Source: Dactylorhiza incarnata (Eukaryota > Streptophyta > Magnoliopsida > Asparagales > Orchidaceae). Taken from it: DNA of 64,000 nucleotides. This document shows positions 57,418-64,000 of this stretch, piece after piece. Below the pieces are notes generated by a model, which was not told the DNA's origin, made no database searches, and saw nothing but the letters and a program-made list of their open reading frames with translations. Position 1 is the stretch's first letter; each line of letters opens with the position of its first letter. Made by a program: the position numbers and the translations under genes. The DNA lies in contig JAWHQI010000099.1 in NCBI GenBank assembly GCA_033032865.1, forward strand, positions 7,848,501 to 7,912,500, in the 5' to 3' direction.

Positions 57418-58280
57418 TGTTGGTAAAGGTTACCAATCATCAGATAGAATGGGGGAGGTCCAGCAAATGTTGCTGTCTGAATTCGTCGGGTTTACACGGA
57501 TAGAATTCGTCGGATATGATTCGTCGGATTCGTCGGGATTCGTCGGATTGTTCCGTGGAATCCCGACGAATTGTTACAGAGATCCTTAACTCGGCAAATG
57601 TTGCCGTCTGATATGATTCGTCGGAATTCGTCGGATTCGTCGGATTGTTCCGTGGAATCCCGGCGAATTGTTACAGAGATCCTTAACTCGGCAAATGTTG
57701 CCGTCTGATATGATTCGTCGGAATTCGTCGGATTGTTCCGTGGAATCCCGACGAATTGTTACAGAAACCCCAAACTTCTGTATGGACTGCGGATAGCGAT
57801 TTTTCTAGGTCTTTTTATACTTCGGGTATAAATAGAATCGGTTTTAAGGGTTCAATAGATTACTCTTATTCGATGAAGAAGAGGAGCCGATGGGAGAGTT
57901 CCGCCCGAACCCTAGACGGAAGAGTTCCGCCGCGCCTCCGCAGATCTCCCTTCCGGCGATCGTCGCCGTGATTGTTCTTCCTGGAGCGAACCTAGCAGTT
58001 CGTGGAAGTGCAAGAGTGCAGTCTTCTTCTCCCGGCTCGTGTGGATCTCTGTAGAGACGTAGACATAATTCTACGTGAGAACTCTCTTTGCCGCCGACAG
58101 GATTCTTCTTCTTGAAGCACCTAGGTTGGATTCGATCCAACTCCACTAAGGTAATTTATACCTAGCAATTTTGTTAACTTCTTGATTCAATATTCATGGC
58201 CCGATCCAAATTCTTTTTGGGTTATTCTGTTTATTTCCGCTGCGCCTACATATGATGTATGGTTCTAGAAAAACCCAACA
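57418..58280 (+). mobile_element. Copia-like LTR in the Athila leader
   Basis: TGTTGGTAAAGG...AAACCCAACA gives good LTR ends. A ~100-base tandem unit, with AATTCGTCGG and CCGACGAATT in inverted orientation, repeats about three times (57480-57760), followed by the TATA box TATAAATA at 57827-57834. Flanks GACTG and GAACA do not form a convincing target duplication. No internal domain is seen, so it may be a solo LTR with decayed flanks or a recombinant. Confidence 0.65.
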
Positions 58281-58476
58281 GAACATAGACGTGTGAGTTT
58301 TTTGGAGAGGGAGAATCAGAGATTAAAGCCCTTCCATTTGTGTATTGCATCCTTTTGTTTTATTTCTTCTTATTCGGTTTTCCTATTTATTTTAGGTTGC
58401 TCTAGTAAATTTTTGTTAGGTGTAGTATTTTGCACAATAGTGTTATTTTTATTTTGAATCATTTTATCTTCACACT

Positions 58477-59679
58477 ATGTGGGCTTCAGTTAATATTCGA
58501 TGCCGTTGGTGTGGAGATATTTCTCATGCTAGTGATAGATGCCCATCGGGAGATAATAGCCCTAGCACTCAAGGCCCAGCATATGGAGCACCGACTTCGT
58601 CCGGTACTACATATGGTGCGCGTAAGTCTTATGGCTATTCTGCTGCGCCTTTACCGTCATACTTCTTTTCGGATTCAGCACCTGCTGTGCCAAAGAAGCC
58701 CGCAAGGCAGTGCTAAATTTGTCAGAGCACGGATCATGCCTTGAAGGATTGTGCTGCATTCCTTCGCCAATTGGACGAGGATGATGAGCCGGATTTCCGG
58801 ATCGTCCCGATTCCTACTTCTGGCAGCACACCTTCAACATCCGGTTATGTGTCCATTTCACCTTCAAGTTTTGAAAGGTATGATGTGGACACAGTCACCA
58901 GATGTGTGGCTGATCTAGGCTCCAACATGGCTGAGCCCATCTCCCATGTGCATATATCACCATGTGTTGATTTGATTCTTTGTGAGGAATCGGTGCTTGA
59001 CATTTATCCAAGCACTATTCCTCCCCTTGTTGTGCATACTACATTCGTCTCTGACGACATTGTTGAGGATGTGTCGCAGGAAGTGGCTGGCGATCTATGT
59101 GTTATGCCTGCTCTAATGGAGGAGGACAACCTTCTAGGTGAAGAGGAGCTTTCCTCAGCACCGCTGGAGGAAGTCCAACTCTTGGGCATGACCATTGTTG
59201 ATCCCGCTGAACCTTGTAGCATTGATGACAACGCAGACATTATTTTACTTCCCCAATCTGATGGGAGTGAGACCGGGACCATTCCCCCGATTGATTTTTA
59301 TTTATGTTCTTCTTATTCTTTATTTCTTGATCTTCTTTCTTCATCTGAGCCTGTGCAGGTTGAGTCTTCACAGGTACTTCAGGAGGACTTGGAGCATTAT
59401 GCTCAAGTCAATGATGAGAGCATCCTCTTATGTGAGGAGGTTGATCCCCCCTCCGTAGAGGAAGCCCCACTCATTGCCTTCTCCTCCTACTGCCTCCCTG
59501 GAGATGATACCTTGCTGGGCAAGGATTTAGTTTGTGGTGAGATGAGTGAGGACCAACTCTCCTCCTCTTCTTACTTCCTATTCCCGCTACCTGTGTTCAG
59601 CAGGTATTTTTATTTAGGTAGGGGAGTAACTGCTCTATCTCCGTATCGGTACCCGCTACCGACACATATATTAGAATAG
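58477..59679 (+). pseudogene. Two-zinc-knuckle ORF of unknown family (gag-like?)
   Basis: ATG 58477 opens a frame of about 400 codons to 59679 with one stop (58714-58716). The first knuckle, CRWCGDISHASDRC, is at residues 9-22. The second, near residues 79-92, has the same C-x2-C-x4-H-x4-C spacing, with the stop between its first two cysteines. A Ser/Tyr/Pro-rich linker separates them. The remaining 300 residues are acidic, with many Leu, Ser and Glu and no motif I recognise; no protease active site follows. By position it could be the gag of the Athila-like or a non-autonomous element. This is inference. Confidence 0.5.
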
Positions 59680-61599
59680 TTACCTGTACATTTCCTTTTT
59701 CATAGACCCATTAGCTAGAACTGTTATTGTAAACCCCCCCCCCTCCCGGAACACAAAACACGGCCGAGGGGAGTTTTATGTCCAGGACAGCCGCCTTGCG
59801 GAAGCGCCAGCACACGGGCTAGCCACCTCCGCAAGATGCCTATCCTGCCGGCTAAACCAATATCATCAAGCCAACCCATCAATAATCAAAAACAAGAAGC
59901 CACATATATATAAATATTCGCATAAGTAAATGTCCATAAATATACAAGGCAGGCAGCTCCACGAGCTCCTGCAAAACTACATCAGAGTGACAAACTAAAG
60001 GATGCCCAAAGGGCTACATTTCATTCTACGCTCACATCTGTCACCAACGGTACTGCGGGTATCGCGGTCTCCGGCCCTGTCGACCTGACCTGGCTATCCG
60101 TCTACCGCGTCGTGCGCTGCTGCTCCAGGGTGCACTCCTAAAAAGGGGTACGTAGCAACCGTTAGTCATAAAGACTAAGTGGCTTCACATCCGCTCCCCC
60201 GACGACTCCAAGGCACCGGGCGGTAGAATTGAAAGAAAGCTGCAATATTAGCAATAATATACAAGCAGGTGACAGAAATGGTTGTTCCTATATGTCGGTT
60301 GTATGAGTACCCAAGTACTCGCAATAGTACTATCTAACAGGTTCATAAGTATATCAGCAGCAGTAAGTATATACACGAAAGTATAAGTAACAACAGACAT
60401 AAGCAGAGTAATGAAGAGCTGAATTGAACTTAACTTATAAGGATGCCCATACAAGCTTATAAGTTAAGGGTCTGCATATAAAGGTAACTCATCATATAAA
60501 GATGCCCATACAAGTTTATATGATGAGTATCCATTGCTGTGCAATGCAATGATTATGATATGAATGCGGTGCAATGAATTGAAGGATGAATGCAATGCAA
60601 TGCAATATGATGATTGTGTATTGAACCCTCTCCCATATCCACAACTATCCGGATGGCGCCTTTGGGAACTGAACACCAAAGGACCCCGACCATCCACCGA
60701 CCATCCACCGACCATCCACCGACCATCAACATTATGCCACCACGTGTCAAGCATGCGCAACCACAAATTTCCCATGCACAACCGTGCGCTATCGAATACC
60801 CAAGGACTCTCGAACGTAGACTTAATTCATAACTCATACGCCTTTAGCCGACGCCCCGAACTGCACTCAAGGCCCCCAACAACTGAGTCCTTACCGCTTA
60901 CCATAAGATATAACCGAATCTTATAGTCCGCTCCGAATCGCCAGTGATAATCATACCGAGTTAATTAGCTCGCGTGTCGTGGTGTGCGTATAACAATATA
61001 TTTAATAAGCCGATCCCGTAGGATTATTCGCGCGATTGATGGCATATCATATTTAGCGATTAGGCAATCCAACCAACATAATGGGAGAAATCCACAAAAT
61101 GCCGAGATTGAAGGTGTTATGACACAGTTTACTAAAACAGGATTTCTGGGTGCTACCGATGTCCAACCGTTATGACCCACCCCAATTTGGAAAGCTAACA
61201 ACAAGGGCTACAACATTCGTGTTGAGTCCTAAATCCAGATCCCAGTGGGTCCTACCTAAAATCTGCCCTGAAGTCCACTGCAGAAACCTGGACAGCAAAA
61301 ACAGCACGCAGTGGACCCAAACCAGCTTCCTGGTCAGTCCACTCGACTGGACTTTTAGAGAGCTACAGGTCACCCCAGAAAACTTGTAACCTATCGTTGG
61401 GAAGCTCTTTCCGAGGCCTACAACTTTTGTGTTAAGCCTGAAACCTGAATCCTGCTGTATCATGCCCACAACTGGACTTGAACACAGCCGCGCGCAGAAA
61501 ACAGATTTCTGCATCGGTTTGCAGATATAATTTCTGCACGAGTCTTAAGGTAAATCTAACGTCCACTGTTCATCTTCTTCCCCAACAAGAGCTAAAGGT

Positions 61600-61925
61600 A
61601 TACATATGTATATAAAATTGAAATCCAATTTAACAGGGAAACTTTCTCATTTCTCAAGCAAGCTTATGAACCAATATATATATATGTATTTATAATTGAG
61701 ATCCACTCAACAGGGGCTTATTTCTCAAGCAGCCAATTAACATATATATATATATATAAGATTGAAATCCAATTTAACGGGGAACTTTCTCATTTCTTAA
61801 GCAAGCTTATGAACCAAAATATATATATGTATTTATAATTGAGATCCATTCGACAAGGACTTATTTCTCAAATCCAAATCAGCAGCAATAGAACCTATAT
61901 ATATATATTTATATATATAATGAAA
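61600..61925. repeat. AT-rich ~180-base tandem repeat in the LTR
   Basis: Two units, each with TGAAATCCAATTTAAC, then TTTCTCAAGCAAGCTTATGA, TATATATA runs and TTTATAATTGAGATCCA, followed by a partial third. On the minus strand the TATATA runs lie downstream of the palindrome cluster and could act as core promoter. Confidence 0.65.
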
Positions 61926-62554
61926 TCCCAATAACAGGGATTGTTCATTTTCATCCTAAATGAAATTTAGGGCAACCACCTTCTCTCCTCCCATGCACCC
62001 TCACGAGGCCTTCGATTATCACGACACCAACGCCCTTGCATTCGTATTGAAGCGGGGAGTTGATTGGGGGTATTTTCGCGGCGATCAGCGCCCTACGGCG
62101 AAAACCCTAACGCGGCCTCAACCTACGAAACTTCATTTCGCTCCCATATCGACTCATTTGAGTTCGATATCTCGCCTAGGGGGTCTAAGATACTAGCACC
62201 AAGGGAGAGGGGTCGGAAGTCACCTGAATCCGGGCCGACGATCGCGGCAGTCTCCTCGGCGCCATGAACGAACTCGACCTTCTCCAAGCTAGCTCCTCTT
62301 CCAATGGTCGCACAAGCTTCTCCACGGGTTTTCTTGGCCAAAACCCTAAGTTAACACCATCAGGTTGGAGGGAAGGAGATGAAGAAAAGAAGAAGAAGAA
62401 GAAGAAGAAGCAGAGGACAAAGATGAAGATGCTGATCGGGAGAAAAGCTAAGAATTTATCTTCATCTCGCATTAATGGAATTAATGACAACACCACATTC
62501 AAGGCCATACGTTGGAACTCCCAAATTTGGTGTCAGGGTAAGCATTCGGAAATA

Positions 62555-63030
62555 GCAGAATATTTCGTCGAACGGGAGACAATTCGTCGAACGGATTGTT
62601 CGACTTTCGTCGAACGGAGGTTAATTCGTCGATCGCAGCTGGCAAAATCTTCTTCGAGCGCTGCCTAATTCGTCTACCGCCGAACATATGATTCGTCGAA
62701 CGCTGTTCGACGATACTTCGTCGAACGCCGTTCGACGATACTTCGTCGAACGCCGTTCGACGATACTTCGTCGAACGCCGTTCGACGATACATCGTCGAA
62801 CGCCTTTCGTCGAACACCGTTCGATGAACTTTCGTCGAACACAGAACTTAGTCGAACGTCGTTCGACGAACTTTCGTCGAACGCAGAACCTTCTTCGATC
62901 GCGGCAGTAGCTTGTATTTCGTCGAACGAAACTATCCTATACTTCGCCGAACGGCGCAATCCCTTCGACGTTCGTCGAACACTTCCCCTTCGACATTCGT
63001 CGAACGACATCCTCCCTTCGAAGTTCGTCG
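62555..63030. promoter_or_regulatory. TTCGTCGAACG palindrome array
   Basis: About fifteen TTCGTCGAAC sites with opposing GTTCGACGA sites occur in 475 bases; the core unit CGTCGAACGCCGTTCGACG is a near-perfect hairpin repeated with ~28-base spacing at 62693-62790. It lies in the first 640 bases of the minus-strand LTR, where an upstream promoter region is expected. Confidence 0.6.
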
Positions 63031-63191
63031 AACGAAATCTCAGAAAACCTATTATCTTATTATCCCCCATCACCTACAACAATATTGTTATTCCTTTCCC
63101 CCAATAAATCTAAATTTGAGCACGCACTGGAAAGCCCAAATTGGGTAGTCAAAATGTCTCCGATGGGTCTAGTGCGAAATGGGATGTTACA

Positions 63192-63785
63192 AATCCAATA
63201 AACGAAGAAACAATTTCGTCCCCGAAATTTAAGTTGGGCCTATGGGGATCGAAGGTCGACTTACTATATCGTTCTCCCGAGCACACACTAAATCCTACTC
63301 GTCACGGGTGAGGGCCACAACCCATTTTCACTACCTCACCCCAATTTCTCCCCGGTGTGCTCTCGTTATACTCCACGCACTTGGAATCCCCGATTTTCCC
63401 AACCTTAACAAATCAACTTCGTTATACCTTTGTCTAAAATCCGTCAGGGTCAGAGCCTACCATGCACGATGTTATCACTCGTCCTCTCAACCTTAGCCGA
63501 TCAACATTCTTCGCACCTTTGATCTCTAGGTTCAGCGAACCTATTACGCACGAGGCTACCACTCGAGCTCCCGCACCAAATCCAGATTCCTCCTCTCAAG
63601 GAGTCATGTGTTTTATATTGCAAGAGTAAGTTGGTTCTTCCATTCTCAGGCATCGTTATCCAAATAACGTGCAGCACCCTTATCGTCATCACTTAAATGT
63701 AGTCAACAGTTTAGCTTTCAAAGAAATCGGCCTCAAAGTCAGGCGGGTAGTCTACCAGGTAAGGTATGGGGTCACGCACATGCTT
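63192..63785 (-). other. Region right of the LTR, probably element interior
   Basis: The purine-rich minus-strand block at about 63205-63235 suggests the approach to a 3' LTR. Two weakly similar ~85-base stretches (63398-63481; 63490-63566) look like a tandem pair. No protein domain is recognisable on either strand. Confidence 0.35.
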
Positions 63786-64000
63786 GACACAGCCTAGGTG
63801 GCAGCTTCGGGAATGAACACCAAAGAATAGCCCGGATGGCGGCGTTGGGAATTAACACAAACAATAGCCCGGATGGCGGCTTTGGGAATTAACACCAAGG
63901 GCCCGGACCATCCAGTTGAACAAACTACATTAGCCCGGATGGCGGCTTTGGGAATTAACACCAAAGGGCCCGGACCATCCAGTTGAACGAATTACACTAG
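63786..64000. repeat. Tandem repeats with GCCCGGATGGCGGC, at window end
   Basis: Four units starting near 63792, 63830, 63867 and 63933 share CCCGGATGGCGGCTTTGGGA and AATTAACACCAA. The last two are about 66 bases and near-identical. A single diverged copy occurs inside the LTR at about 60645-60690, so this may be part of another LTR of the same family. Confidence 0.65.

Larger units (their letters stand above)
59728..63191 (-). mobile_element. Large Tekay/Del-type Gypsy LTR, minus strand
   Basis: On the minus strand it runs from TGTAACATCCC at 63191 to GGGTTTACA at 59728 (3464 bases). Sequence to its right includes the reverse of AATTTCGGGGACGAAATT, a block usual just before the 3' LTR of Tekay/Del elements, so this is probably a 3' LTR with the internal region beyond. 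Flanks GTTAT and AATCC do not match, which also speaks against a solo LTR. Inside are several tandem repeats, TTCGTCGAAC palindromes and, at 60689-60730, four copies of an ~11-base ACCATCCACCG unit. Confidence 0.65.

Noticed and set aside
57413..58285. Target duplication for the LTR at 57418-58280 (GACTG against GAACA).
   Set aside because: Only scattered matches; could be chance. The LTR call rests on the inverted ends and TATA box instead.
1..64000. tRNA, rRNA or host single-copy gene.
   Set aside because: I found no tRNA-like cloverleaf, no rRNA segment and no ORF with a host-enzyme signature by reading; a tRNAscan or protein search could still reveal short ones.

Overview
This window is flowering-plant nuclear DNA made almost wholly of nested transposable elements. 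The families present (SIRE-like Ty1/Copia, Tat-like and Athila-like Ty3/Gypsy, LTRs of Tekay/Del type, a plant RTE LINE, a TTF-zinc-finger hAT element and a foldback MITE-like element) occur together in angiosperms. I found no convincing host gene, rRNA, tRNA or CRISPR array. The species cannot be told from the sequence.

Layout. 1-1705 is a minus-strand Copia LTR cut by the window edge. 1706-3240 (Y1) is an unknown repeat that returns as Y2 at 47273-51635. 3930-4344 and 45357-47272 are copies of a ~0.95 kb tandem unit (U). A Tat-like Gypsy element (4345-45356, called Tat1) lies inside the U array. It has been hit by a 2.1 kb solo LTR (8536-10680), a 24 kb Copia composite (12819-36767) and a 1.8 kb solo LTR (37037-38846). 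The Copia composite holds a hAT transposon in its gag (14121-~29012), and the hAT holds a young SIRE-like Copia (15512-26519). That is four levels of insertion with increasingly well-preserved contents. Y2 holds a solo LTR (47651-48841), a 5'-truncated RTE LINE (49598-50601) and a foldback element (51087-51428). From 51.6 kb a second Tat-like element (Tat2) runs to 55733, where an Athila-like element enters (LTR 55734-57275, tRNA-Asp-type primer site at 57276). It is followed by another LTR (57418-58280), a two-zinc-knuckle ORF (58477-59679) and a large minus-strand Tekay/Del-type LTR (59728-63191).

The youngest element (15512-26519) has gag, pol and a third, env-like ORF. Its LTRs are of equal length and differ at about four sites by eye. 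The older copies carry many stops, several frameshifts and one visible loss of an integrase catalytic residue.

Three signals stand out. (1) Nearly every LTR carries its own cluster of short GC-containing palindromes just upstream of a TATA box. The sequence differs from family to family, yet in one case the same cassette occurs in two unrelated LTRs. (2) In the young SIRE-like element the LTR palindrome cluster and a TATA box are repeated upstream of the third ORF, which suggests an internal promoter. (3) Between integrase and 3' LTR, Tat1 carries two antisense genes in tandem, each with its own minus-strand TATA box and with plausible introns.
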